17,857 nt of DNA from JAGXOF01 sp046545575 (GCA_046545575.1 JBKGZM010000041.1:1-17857); one strand, 5' to 3'; positions 6,432-14,456 are shown, counted from the stretch's first letter. Numbers and translations are program-made. Notes: generated by a model from the sequence alone, not told the origin.

Positions 6432-7334
6432 TCACCCGCCACTTGATGTCCCGAGGGCCGCTGCTTCCAGGATATCGGGGACTCTATCCTCCTTGCCGAT
6501 GGCCATAATGTGGACTCCGTCGCAAATCGAGTCTTTCTTCAGCGCGGCGATCATCCGTCCCGCGATCTCGATGCCTTTATCAACTTTGGTACCTTTAGGA
6601 GCAGCAGCGAGTTCGTCAATGAGGTTCTGAGGCACAAATATTCCCGGTACATTAGCATTCATGAACTCGGCCATCTTGGCCGAGCTGAGTAACACAATCC
6701 CCGCCAATATCTTCACCTGGAACTGGCGTGCGGACTCCATGAATCTGGCGAAGTTTTCCAGGTCATATATCGCCTGTGTCTGGATGAATTCCGCCCCGGC
6801 ATCGACTTTTTTCTCGAACTTGGCGAGCTGGGGTTCCAGAGGATTCGCCTCGGGGGTCACGATGGCTCCGGCGCAGAAATCAATCGCACCGTCAAGCTCG
6901 GTGCCTCCCAGGTCACTGCCTGACTCCAGCAGCTGAATTGTGTGAAGAAGTTGCACTGAATCGAGGTCGAATACCCCCTTAGCCTGCTTGTGGTCGCCTA
7001 CGGGGACGGCATCCCCTGTAAGACAAAGCACGTTGTTTATGCCTCGCGTATATGCAAACAATAAATCGGCCTCAAGGGCCAGGCGGTTGCGGTCGCGGCA
7101 GGTCATTTGCAGGATTGGCTCACCTCCCCGTTCCTTGATCGCCAGACAGGCCCCGAGGGAGGGAAATCTCATCACAGAACTCTGATGATCGGTCACGTTG
7201 ATCGCGTCGACCTTGTCCTTGAGGATGTCGATGTGGTGAAGCATGCCCTCGAGATTTGTCCCCTTGGGCGGGCCGATCTCGCTGGTGACAATGAATTTTC
7301 CGGAATCAAGTACCTGTCTAAAACTCTGTGCCAT
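6432..7334 (-). CDS. metF: Methylenetetrahydrofolate reductase MetF
   Basis: MetF is the flavin subunit that reduces 5,10-methylene-THF to 5-methyl-THF, in the Wood-Ljungdahl methyl branch and in methionine synthesis. The 300-residue TIM-barrel protein shows the N-terminal TSEIGPPKGTN with its conserved Glu, DAINVTDHQSSVMRF, GINNVLCLTGD, AGAEFIQTQAIYD and SSAKMAEFMNANVPG. These are family markers in the right order. Length fits the short acetogen-type MetF, with no eukaryote-like regulatory domain. The ATG follows AAGGAG with a 7-base gap. It is the last gene of the operon and directly follows metV, its usual partner in acetogens. The 82-base gap to metV contains a hairpin and a G10 tract. 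In this short class electrons normally come from partner proteins rather than directly from NADH. Confidence 0.95.
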   Translation of the reverse strand: MAQSFRQVLDSGKFIVTSEIGPPKGTNLEGMLHHIDILKDKVDAINVTDHQSSVMRFPSLGACLAIKERGGEPILQMTCRDRNRLALEADLLFAYTRGINNVLCLTGDAVPVGDHKQAKGVFDLDSVQLLHTIQLLESGSDLGGTELDGAIDFCAGAIVTPEANPLEPQLAKFEKKVDAGAEFIQTQAIYDLENFARFMESARQFQVKILAGIVLLSSAKMAEFMNANVPGIFVPQNLIDELAAAPKGTKVDKGIEIAGRMIAALKKDSICDGVHIMAIGKEDRVPDILEAAALGTSSGG

Positions 7335-7386
7335 TTTGGTCTCCTTTTAGTGCCATTCTATCCCTTTTTCTTACACCCTTGCCCCC

Positions 7387-7434
7387 GGGGGGGGGGCTAA
7401 AGCCTCCCCTACTATCTTATGCTGTAGGAGAGGC
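7387..7434 (-). repeat. Hairpin and C10/G10 tract between metV and metF
   Basis: A run of ten G (7387-7396, plus strand) directly follows five C, making a CCCCC-GGGGG palindrome. Next to it GCCTC-CC-CTAC (7402-7412) pairs with GTAG-GA-GAGGC (7424-7434), enclosing the metV stop codon. This could tune metF expression, mark an RNA-processing point, or be an unstable homopolymer. Confidence 0.5.
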
Positions 7435-8085
7435 GATTGTCGTTGGGATTTTGGCCATCCTGGGCCTCGGCGAGGCCTGCCAGTCCTTTGGGGGATGATA
7501 TTTTTTTATCAAGTCAAGTCGCCCCTGCTTCTCCAGTCGCTGATATATCAACGTCCAGGCGCAATCCTTTTCCGGGTCAACCTCGCATTTACCATTGTTA
7601 GTCCCGCCGCATGGACCGTTGAGCAGCCCCTTATGACATGCAGTAAGAGGACATATACCCGCTGTCTCTCCTATAATGCATTGCCCGCATTGCTGGCAGA
7701 CTTCGTGAAAGTCCCCTACACTGTCCTCCATCCCGATAAACATCGTATCCAGCGCCGGGATAACGGGTTTGTCGATATATGAAGCGATCTTCTGTACTCC
7801 TAATGCGCATGACATGACCAGCATGGCATTTGCGCCCTGCACTGCTTGCTTATTTACGTCCATAGTTACACTGCTCATCTCGTCGCAGGCTATTGGAATG
7901 ACTGTTGACCCGGTCACAATCTTCCCCCATTCCTGAAGTTTATTGCTCATCTCGGCTACTTCCTCTAGTCCACCGGTTCTGGTCATTGTGGCACAGGTAC
8001 CGCAGCCGGCGATGAATATCTTATCGAAGGAAGCGAGAGCCTCCTCGATCTCGTCCAAGGGTTTCTGTTTTGTAATGGATTTCAT
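7417..8085 (-). CDS. metV: MetV, cysteine-rich partner of methylenetetrahydrofolate reductase
   Basis: MetV proteins (MTHFR C-terminal, zinc/Fe-S family) pair with MetF in acetogens and help carry electrons to its flavin. The 222-residue product has Cys28 and Cys31 in GCGTCATMTRTGG, Cys67 in PIACDEMSS, Cys93, and a dense cluster at Cys130/133/136 (CQQCGQC). Cys145, 150, 159, 167 and 175 follow, including the signature GPCGGTNNGKCEVD. The ATG is preceded by AGGAGG (8091-8096), which overlaps the stop codon of the upstream NuoF-GltD gene (TAG, 8095-8097). The two are therefore tightly coupled. Placement between an NAD(P)H-oxidising flavoprotein and MetF suggests that flavoprotein supplies the electrons; that link is inference from gene order. 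Confidence 0.93.
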   Translation of the reverse strand: MKSITKQKPLDEIEEALASFDKIFIAGCGTCATMTRTGGLEEVAEMSNKLQEWGKIVTGSTVIPIACDEMSSVTMDVNKQAVQGANAMLVMSCALGVQKIASYIDKPVIPALDTMFIGMEDSVGDFHEVCQQCGQCIIGETAGICPLTACHKGLLNGPCGGTNNGKCEVDPEKDCAWTLIYQRLEKQGRLDLIKKYHPPKDWQASPRPRMAKIPTTIASPTA

Positions 8086-8094
8086 GGTTGCCTC

Positions 8095-11000
8095 CTATAC
8101 CTCAAGGTCACACCTTAGACAGCGCTTTGCCTCCTGCCTGGCCTGTTCCTCCGAAAAGCCGATCTCTATCTCCTCAAAGCTTTGCCTGCGTTCCTGTGGT
8201 TCGTGGAGAGGCATTGGGGCCCGGGGTTGTGGTTTCCATTCCTCTTCTTCAGGTTCTTCCTCCCTGGCGGGCTCTCTAATGGCCTCGCTCCGCAGGTCAT
8301 ACATTCGCACGCGTGAGATGTCCCCTCTCAGGTATTTGTCTATTGCCAGCGCTCCTCGTCTTCCTGCGGCAATGGCCTCGATGACCATGCCGGGGCCGGT
8401 TACGAAGTCGCCGCCTGCAAATACTCCCGGCACGTTGGTAGACAAGGTATTGCTCTCAACCGCCAAAGTCTCCCACCGCGTACGCTCAAGGGCACTGTCA
8501 GGAGGGAGGAAGGAGAGGTCAGGGGCCTGCCCGACAGCGGCGATAACCGTATCCGCCTCTATATACGATTCGGAGCCTTCAATAGGGATGGGACGTCGCC
8601 GCCCTCTTTCATCGGGTTCACCGAGCTCCATTCGGATGCATTGCAGTCCTGATACCCGCCAATCTTGATTCACTATCCGGGTGGGGCTGGTCAGGAAATT
8701 GATATTGACCCCTTCAGCTACGGCCTCATCGTGCTCGATCTCGGTCACGGGCATCTCGGCCCGGGATCGTCTGTAGTAGATATCCACTTGCTCGGCACCC
8801 AGTCGGAGCGCGGTGCGGGCTGCATCCAGTGCTACATTTCCGCCACCAATAACTGCTACTCGATTCCCTACCCGCACTTCATGCCCAATCTTTATGTCCC
8901 TCAGGAAGCGAAGTCCGTAATGAAGTCCGTCTAACCCCTCGATCTCGCCGGGAATGCCCACACGCTGGCTCCTCTGGGCTCCCGCCGCTATGTAAACCGC
9001 GTCAAACCCCTCTTTCTTCAGGTCTTCCACGGTGTAGCCAACGTTGATGGGGCTGTTATATCGAATCTCCACGCCCTTCTTCTGGATGTAGCCGATCTCC
9101 CTCTGGATGACCTGCGCTGGCAGCCGGAACTCTGGTATGGCAACCGACAGCATCCCCCCTCCCACCGGCAGCGCTTCGAACACGGTGACACCGTAGCCCA
9201 TCTGGGCCAGGAAATAGGCGCATGAGAGGCCGGTGGGACCAGCCCCCACTACTGCTGCATTCTGTCTCTTTGTCCGTGGGAACGGTTCGGGATCTTCGGT
9301 TACCGTGTCGAAGTACCAGTCGGCGGCAAAGCGTTTGAGCGAACGGATGGCTACAGGTTCGTCCAGCTCGCCGCGGCGGCAACGCATTTCACATGGATGG
9401 TGGCAGATGCGACCGCAAATGGACGGGAAGGGATTACGCTCCCGAATCGTGTCTATGGATTGCTGATATTCCCCTTCAGCGATATGTGCCACGTATTTGG
9501 GAACATTGATCCCTACCGGGCAGGTATGCTGGCAGGGTGAAATCATCAGGGAATCGCACTGAGCGGCGATGCATTTCTTCTCCTTGATGTGTGATTCATA
9601 CTCATCGCGGAAGTAGTTCAGGGTGGTCAGTACAGGGTTGGGTGCAGTCTGTCCCAGTCCGCACAGGGAACAGGACTTCACCACGCTGGCTATATTATAT
9701 AAAGCATCTATATCGGCATCGGTTCCTTTGCCTTCGGTGATTTTTGTCAGCGTCTCCAGCATCTGCCGTGTTCCCAACCGGCAGGGAGTACACTTCCCGC
9801 ACGACTCATCCTGTGTAAAGCTGAGAAAGTAGCGGGCGATCTCCACCATGCAAGTGTTCTCATCCAGGACAACCATGCCACCTGAGCCCATTATCGAGCC
9901 CAACTGTGCAAGGGAATCGTAGTCGACGGGCCAGTCGAGGAAGCGGGCAGGGATACAACCTCCGGAAGGACCTCCTGTTTGCACAGCCTTGAATGCCTTC
10001 TCCCGAGGTATACCACCGCCGATGTCGAAGATAATGTCTCTTAAGGGAGTGCCCATGGGCACCTCTACCAGTCCGCTGTTGGACACCTTACCCGTAAGGG
10101 CAAAGACGACGGTTCCTTTGCTCTTCTCGGTGCCTATGGAAGAGAACCAGTCCGCACCCTTCTCCATGACTACAGGGACTGTGGCCAGGGTTTTGACGTT
10201 GTTGATATTGGTTGGCTTGCCGTCGAGTCCGGATGTGGCGGGGAATGGGGGGCGGGGGCGGGGCATGCCTCGTTTGCTCTCAATCGAGGCCATTAATGCC
10301 GTCTCCTCTCCGCATACAAATGCACCGGCACCTTCCTTTATCTCGATATCGAAACTGAAGTCGGAGCCGAGTATGTTCTTGCCGAGGAACCCCCTTTGTT
10401 TGCTCTGCTCCAGTGCTGTTCTTATTCGATGTACTGCCAGCGGATACTCGGCACGAACATAGACGTAACCTTTATTTGCTCCCACTGCATAGGCACAGAT
10501 GGTCAGGCCTTCAAGCATGGAGTGTGGATCCGCTTCGAGTATGGAGCGGTCCATGAATGCGCCTGGATCCCCTTCGTCGGCGTTGCAGATGACGTACTTC
10601 TGCGGTCCGGGTGCATCGTGGCAGAACTGCCACTTCATGGCGGTGCTTGCGCCTGCACCTCCACGCCCTCTCAGTCCGGCATTCTTAATCTCTTCTATAA
10701 CCTGTTCCGGGGTAAATATTGCGAGCACTTTCCTCAGTGCCCGATATCCATTGTGGTCTATGTAATCCTCTATTCGTTCGGGGTTAATCTGCCCGCAATT
10801 GCGCAGGATAATACGCTGTTGCTTGGCATAGAACCTTATTTGCGAGTGGTATGGAACCGGTTCTCCGGTGATTGGATCATGGTAGAAGAGACGCTCAACA
10901 AATTTGCCATCACGCAGGTGTGAAGACACGATCTCAGGTGCATCCTCCTCCTGCACGTGGGTATAGAAAATCCCCTCGGGTTCAACAACGACGTTGGGAC

Positions 11001-11157
11001 CCTGCTGGCAGAATCCATGGCATCCGGTGAAGTCGATAACGGCGTTCTTCACCCCCTGTTTTTCCACCTCCGACTTAAGTGCCTCATAAACCGCGTTGCC
11101 TCCTCCTGAGACGCACGCAGTGCCGCGGCAAACAAGAACTTTATGCTGATCCTGCAT
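8095..11157 (-). CDS. NuoF-GltD fusion: NAD(P)H-oxidising flavoprotein with two pyridine-nucleotide modules
   Basis: This 1020-residue cytosolic protein fuses two enzymes. Residues 1-95 are a thioredoxin-like [2Fe-2S] domain (Cys10, 15, 46, 50). Residues 115-525 are a NuoF/HydB core: FMN and NADH sites GLRGRGGAGASTAMKW (161-176) and GAGAFVCGEETALMASIE (276-293), an SLBB stretch, and the [4Fe-4S] site CGKCTPC (Cys453, 456, 459) plus Cys499. Instead of the HydB ferredoxin tail, residues 540-945 are GltD-like: N-terminal Fe-S cysteines 542, 546, 581, 585, 589 and 593, FAD motif VVGAGPTGLSCAYF (636-649), NAD(P)H motif AVIGGGNVALDAA (768-780), and ATNVPG-like TNVPGVFAGGD (907-917). An acidic, proline-containing linker (961-990) leads to a C-terminal CLRC (1013-1016). 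Such fusions occur with bifurcating hydrogenases and dehydrogenases. It starts 2 bases after the NuoE-type stop. Confidence 0.95.
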   Translation of the reverse strand: MQDQHKVLVCRGTACVSGGGNAVYEALKSEVEKQGVKNAVIDFTGCHGFCQQGPNVVVEPEGIFYTHVQEEDAPEIVSSHLRDGKFVERLFYHDPITGEPVPYHSQIRFYAKQQRIILRNCGQINPERIEDYIDHNGYRALRKVLAIFTPEQVIEEIKNAGLRGRGGAGASTAMKWQFCHDAPGPQKYVICNADEGDPGAFMDRSILEADPHSMLEGLTICAYAVGANKGYVYVRAEYPLAVHRIRTALEQSKQRGFLGKNILGSDFSFDIEIKEGAGAFVCGEETALMASIESKRGMPRPRPPFPATSGLDGKPTNINNVKTLATVPVVMEKGADWFSSIGTEKSKGTVVFALTGKVSNSGLVEVPMGTPLRDIIFDIGGGIPREKAFKAVQTGGPSGGCIPARFLDWPVDYDSLAQLGSIMGSGGMVVLDENTCMVEIARYFLSFTQDESCGKCTPCRLGTRQMLETLTKITEGKGTDADIDALYNIASVVKSCSLCGLGQTAPNPVLTTLNYFRDEYESHIKEKKCIAAQCDSLMISPCQHTCPVGINVPKYVAHIAEGEYQQSIDTIRERNPFPSICGRICHHPCEMRCRRGELDEPVAIRSLKRFAADWYFDTVTEDPEPFPRTKRQNAAVVGAGPTGLSCAYFLAQMGYGVTVFEALPVGGGMLSVAIPEFRLPAQVIQREIGYIQKKGVEIRYNSPINVGYTVEDLKKEGFDAVYIAAGAQRSQRVGIPGEIEGLDGLHYGLRFLRDIKIGHEVRVGNRVAVIGGGNVALDAARTALRLGAEQVDIYYRRSRAEMPVTEIEHDEAVAEGVNINFLTSPTRIVNQDWRVSGLQCIRMELGEPDERGRRRPIPIEGSESYIEADTVIAAVGQAPDLSFLPPDSALERTRWETLAVESNTLSTNVPGVFAGGDFVTGPGMVIEAIAAGRRGALAIDKYLRGDISRVRMYDLRSEAIREPAREEEPEEEEWKPQPRAPMPLHEPQERRQSFEEIEIGFSEEQARQEAKRCLRCDLEV

Positions 11158-11159
11158 GT

Positions 11160-11648
11160 TCAGCCCCTTTGTTTTCTACTCTCCAGGATTTGCCCTACCT
11201 TTTTCGGGTTCAATTGAGTGTATATATCATTGTTGATTAACATATTCGGTGCCAGAGCACAGACACCGATGCAGGCCACGGTTTCGAGTGTGTATTCCAG
11301 GTCGGAGGTCGTTTCACCTTCTTCGATTCCTAGTTGCTGTTTAACCAGCTTCAGGATGGTTTTTCCACCACGTACATGACAGGCCGTGCCCCGGCACACC
11401 CGGACTACGTTTCTGCCCCGTGGCGTGGTATAGAGCTGGGTGTAGAAACTGATTACTCCCTGGACCTGGCTGGGGAATAAATCAAGTTCATCGGCTATGG
11501 GGCGTATCGCTTCAGGAGGGATGTAGCCTACCTTATCCTGCACCTCCTGTAATATGGGGATAAGTGCCCAGCTCTCGCCATGGTGCTGGGCTAGGACCTC
11601 ATATACCATTTCCAGATTTGCCTGCTGGTCTTGCTGTTGTACAGTCAT
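11160..11648 (-). CDS. nuoE: NuoE/HydC-type [2Fe-2S] subunit
   Basis: The 162-residue thioredoxin-like protein carries one [2Fe-2S] cluster on Cys85, Cys90, Cys126 and Cys130 (VCRGTACHVRG and ETVACIGVCALAPN). It has the usual helical N-terminal half (PILQEVQDKVGYIPPEA). In complex I and in soluble NAD-dependent or bifurcating hydrogenases and formate dehydrogenases, this subunit sits on NuoF and passes electrons to or from its FMN. AAGGAG (11655-11660) lies 6 bases upstream and overlaps the stop of the FdhA-like gene. The next gene starts 2 bases after this stop. The arrangement NuoG/FdhA-like, NuoE, NuoF is the standard trimeric core. It may as well be called hydC or hylA by analogy. Confidence 0.95.
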   Translation of the reverse strand: MTVQQQDQQANLEMVYEVLAQHHGESWALIPILQEVQDKVGYIPPEAIRPIADELDLFPSQVQGVISFYTQLYTTPRGRNVVRVCRGTACHVRGGKTILKLVKQQLGIEEGETTSDLEYTLETVACIGVCALAPNMLINNDIYTQLNPKKVGQILESRKQRG

Positions 11649-11658
11649 GAGAAACTCC

Positions 11659-14352
11659 TTATTCCCCGCCTTGTGATTTCTCTACCCTTACCTGGCACGA
11701 TGTAAGCGAAGGCCCCTTGGATACCGGGTCAAGAGTGAGGTCGAAAAGCTCGGTTACCGGACTCTGAGGGAAAGACCCTGGCATAAACACTCTGCCCTGT
11801 GGGAGTGCTCTATTGATTCTGGCATTGGCCTCCACTTTCCCGGCCGGTGAGGCAACAGTTACCTTTTCCCCGTCTTGAATACTCAGGTCTGCAGCATCGG
11901 AACCGTTTATCTCCACGAAAGCCTCGTGCAGCATACCACTGAGCCTTGCCGACCTCGAGCTCCTGGTGCCGCTACCAAATTGGAACAGTACATTTCCAAC
12001 AAGCAGCTGCATAGGATACTCTTTGTCGAATTCTGCCAGTGTTGTCTCGTATTCAACTGCCGAGAAATGGCCGCATCCCTCAGGGAATCCGGCCTCGTAG
12101 AGGCGCCTTGTCCCCGAGCGGTCGACATTGGATTTAGGCCAGTACATGGCAGGCATTTGTGTCCCTTCGTAGTCAAATCCTGAATATGTTGGTACCAGCT
12201 GCTTGACCTCCTCCATGATGTCCTGCGGCGCAGAATAAGACATTGAGTAGTCCATCTTTTGGGCCAGTTTCTGGATAATCTGCCAGTCGGGCAGAGCCTC
12301 TTTTAGAGGGCTGATAGCCTCGTGCAGTCGCTGTATTCTCCGTTCAAAGTTGGTAAACGTTCCTTCCTTTTCAGCAAAGCTTGCTGCTGGTAGGACCACA
12401 TCTGCCATTTTTGCCGTCTCGCTGAGGAAGAGGTCCTGCACTACTAGAAAGTCAAGAGATGATAGAGCTTCACGAACAAATGAGAGGCCTGGGAAACTCA
12501 GTGCGGGATTCTCCCCTATGATGTACATTCCACTAATGTTGCCAGATTTTGTATGCTCTAGCATTTCCAGTGCCGTGAGCCCCGGGCTGACGGGAAGATT
12601 GACTCCCCATCTTTGCTCGAAATGTTCCCTTACAGCGTCTGATTCTAAGTGCTGATATCCGGGCAAGTAATCGGGGAGGCATCCCATATCGGCTGTACCC
12701 TGGCCGTTACAGTCTTGCTGGAGTGTATAGATGCCTCCGCCAGCCTTGCCGATATTTCCGGTCAGCATGGCCAGATTTGCCAGAGCGGTCACGGTCAGGC
12801 TCCCGTTAACTTGCTGGGCCACGCCGCTGCCACATACAATCGCGGCACTATTCGCCCCGGCGAAGGCCCGTGCTATCTCGTGCAGGTCATCCGGGCGAAT
12901 GCCTGTTACCTCCTCTACCTGTTCGGGGGTATATTTCTGCAGGGATGTTATCAGCGACTCGAAATCCTCCGTTCTTCGAGCAACGAAGTCCTGATCCCAG
13001 AGTTCTTCGTTGATTATCGCTCTCATGACTCCGTTGATGAGGGTCGCATCTGTCCCTGCATTAGGGTTTAGCCACATGTGGGCAAACGACGCAAGCTTGG
13101 TTCGTAGGGGGTGGATCAGTAGAAGCTTTGTTCCTTTATCTTTGATGGCACGTTTTATGGCATAGCTTACCATCGGAGCCGAGGCAGTGGGGTCTGCTCC
13201 TAAGAGCAGTATGACATCCGATTCCTCAATGTCCTCCACTGGATTTGTACTGGCCGGGTAGCCGAGGGAGGTTTGCAACCCGGAGCGAATGGATGAATTA
13301 TAGATTCGGCCGCCGTTGTCTACATTGTTTGTGCCAATGACGCATCGGGCGAACTTCTGCAGCAGATAGGCTTCCTCGTTAGTACATTTGGTTGAACCAA
13401 GAACAGCCAGTGAATCGGCACCATATTCGTTCTTTATCTTCTTAAACCTTTCAGCCACTGTATCCAGGGCCTCTTCCCATGATACTTCCTCGAACTCGCC
13501 CTGTTTCTTGACCAGTGGGGCCGTTAGCCTATCCGGGCTATGAACAAAATCGTATCCGAAGGAGCCTCTGGCGCATAGAGTAGCGCCGTTGGGCGATACC
13601 TGATCGGATGGCTTTGCCCTGGTTATCTGATTGGCGTTGATTTCAAGATCGATGTTACATCCGCATCCGCAAAATGGACAAACTGTGGAGACGACCTTGG
13701 TGGCGGTGCTGTGATACGGCTTTATTTTTTCGGTCAGGGCACCTGTGGGGCAAAGCGCAAGGCAGGTGCCACAGAACGTGCACTCCGAATTTTCCAGGGG
13801 TGTGTCCCCCACGGTGGCTGGTCTGGACAAAAACCCGCGGTCCAGGTAGTCGATGGCTCCCTCAACCACCAGTTCCTGGCAGGCCCTTATGCATTTTGCG
13901 CACAGAATACATTTGCTGAAGTCTCGTGCCAGGAAAGGATTGACTTCCTTGATCTCCGCAGGATGAGGTAGCCTCTGGAAATCTGTTAGTCCAACCCCCA
14001 GTTCTGCCGCGATGTGGCGCAACTCGCAGCGATTCCCCTTATCACACACCATGCAGGAATCAGGGTGACTGGCCAGCATGAGCTTTACGATCGTCCTGCG
14101 GCTCTCCAGCACTTTTTCGGAGCGGGTATTTATAACCATTCCCGGCGCTATGGGGGTCACGCAGGAGGCCAGCAGTCTGCCAGAGCGTTCATCCTCCACG
14201 AGGCAGATGCGGCAGGCCCCGTAGGGTTTGAGATGCGAATCGTAGCAGAGTGTGGGGATATATACTCCCGACTCCCTTGCAAGATCGAGGATGGTCATTC
14301 CGGCTTGGCCGCTTACCTCAATTCCGTCAAGCGTTATCGTGATAGTCTGCAA
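11659..14352 (-). CDS. FdhA/NuoG-like molybdopterin-oxidoreductase subunit with degenerate formate site
   Basis: An 897-residue protein with the domain order of soluble NAD-linked FdhA. It has an N-terminal [2Fe-2S] domain (Cys36, 47, 50, 64), a His96/Cys100/103/109 cluster site, two ferredoxin [4Fe-4S] sites (Cys148-158, 191-201), and the molybdopterin-domain cluster (Cys225, 228, 232, 260). The catalytic-type body follows, with TADMGCLPDYLPGYQ (553-567), MYIIGENPALS and ADVVLPAASFAEKEGTFTN, and a C-terminal dinucleotide-binding barrel. The residues needed for formate oxidation are changed: TNNVDNGGRIYNSS has Tyr351 where Cys/Sec sits and Asn352 in place of His. Arg262 replaces the relay Lys, and Gln545 replaces the catalytic Arg. 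The codon is TAT, not TGA. Canonical formate dehydrogenase activity is therefore unlikely. The start is TTG with TAGGAG six bases upstream. First gene of the operon. Confidence 0.95.
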   Translation of the reverse strand: MQTITITLDGIEVSGQAGMTILDLARESGVYIPTLCYDSHLKPYGACRICLVEDERSGRLLASCVTPIAPGMVINTRSEKVLESRRTIVKLMLASHPDSCMVCDKGNRCELRHIAAELGVGLTDFQRLPHPAEIKEVNPFLARDFSKCILCAKCIRACQELVVEGAIDYLDRGFLSRPATVGDTPLENSECTFCGTCLALCPTGALTEKIKPYHSTATKVVSTVCPFCGCGCNIDLEINANQITRAKPSDQVSPNGATLCARGSFGYDFVHSPDRLTAPLVKKQGEFEEVSWEEALDTVAERFKKIKNEYGADSLAVLGSTKCTNEEAYLLQKFARCVIGTNNVDNGGRIYNSSIRSGLQTSLGYPASTNPVEDIEESDVILLLGADPTASAPMVSYAIKRAIKDKGTKLLLIHPLRTKLASFAHMWLNPNAGTDATLINGVMRAIINEELWDQDFVARRTEDFESLITSLQKYTPEQVEEVTGIRPDDLHEIARAFAGANSAAIVCGSGVAQQVNGSLTVTALANLAMLTGNIGKAGGGIYTLQQDCNGQGTADMGCLPDYLPGYQHLESDAVREHFEQRWGVNLPVSPGLTALEMLEHTKSGNISGMYIIGENPALSFPGLSFVREALSSLDFLVVQDLFLSETAKMADVVLPAASFAEKEGTFTNFERRIQRLHEAISPLKEALPDWQIIQKLAQKMDYSMSYSAPQDIMEEVKQLVPTYSGFDYEGTQMPAMYWPKSNVDRSGTRRLYEAGFPEGCGHFSAVEYETTLAEFDKEYPMQLLVGNVLFQFGSGTRSSRSARLSGMLHEAFVEINGSDAADLSIQDGEKVTVASPAGKVEANARINRALPQGRVFMPGSFPQSPVTELFDLTLDPVSKGPSLTSCQVRVEKSQGGE

Positions 14353-14358
14353 CAGTAG

Positions 14359-14364
14359 CTCCTA
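14359..14364 (-). promoter_or_regulatory. Ribosome-binding site deciding the TTG start of the FdhA-like gene
   Basis: TAGGAG on the minus strand lies six bases before TTG at 14352. The protein from that codon begins MQTITITLDGIEVSG, the expected start of the [2Fe-2S] domain; no in-frame ATG fits. Confidence 0.7.
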
Positions 14365-14406
14365 ACCATTTATAATTCGTAGTAGTTTAGTTTCCCGATA
14401 GTCTCC

Positions 14407-14437
14407 AATCCCCCCTCTTATCCTAAGAGGGGGGATT
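14407..14437. repeat. Perfect 14-bp palindrome between response regulator and redox operon
   Basis: AATCCCCCCTCTTA (14407-14420), loop TCC, then its exact complement (14424-14437). It lies 20 bases after the receiver-protein stop. Neither side has a real T-tract, so it is a poor classical terminator. It may still end or protect transcripts, or be a copy of a dispersed C/G-rich palindromic repeat. Confidence 0.7.
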
Positions 14438-14456
14438 TAGACAGACGATCATGCCA

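Noticed and set aside
8095..11157. Two separate genes (NuoF and GltD) joined by an error
   Set aside because: The frame is continuous and both domain halves are complete. The linker lacks a stop, start or ribosome-binding site, and such fusions exist in known families.
11659..14352. Calling this a canonical or selenocysteine formate dehydrogenase
   Set aside because: The aligned catalytic codon is TAT (Tyr351), there is no in-frame TGA, and the His and Arg partners are also replaced.
14407..14456. Frameshifted HTH domain after the tandem receiver gene
   Set aside because: No frame after the stop shows LuxR-type HTH residues; the space is a palindrome and leader.
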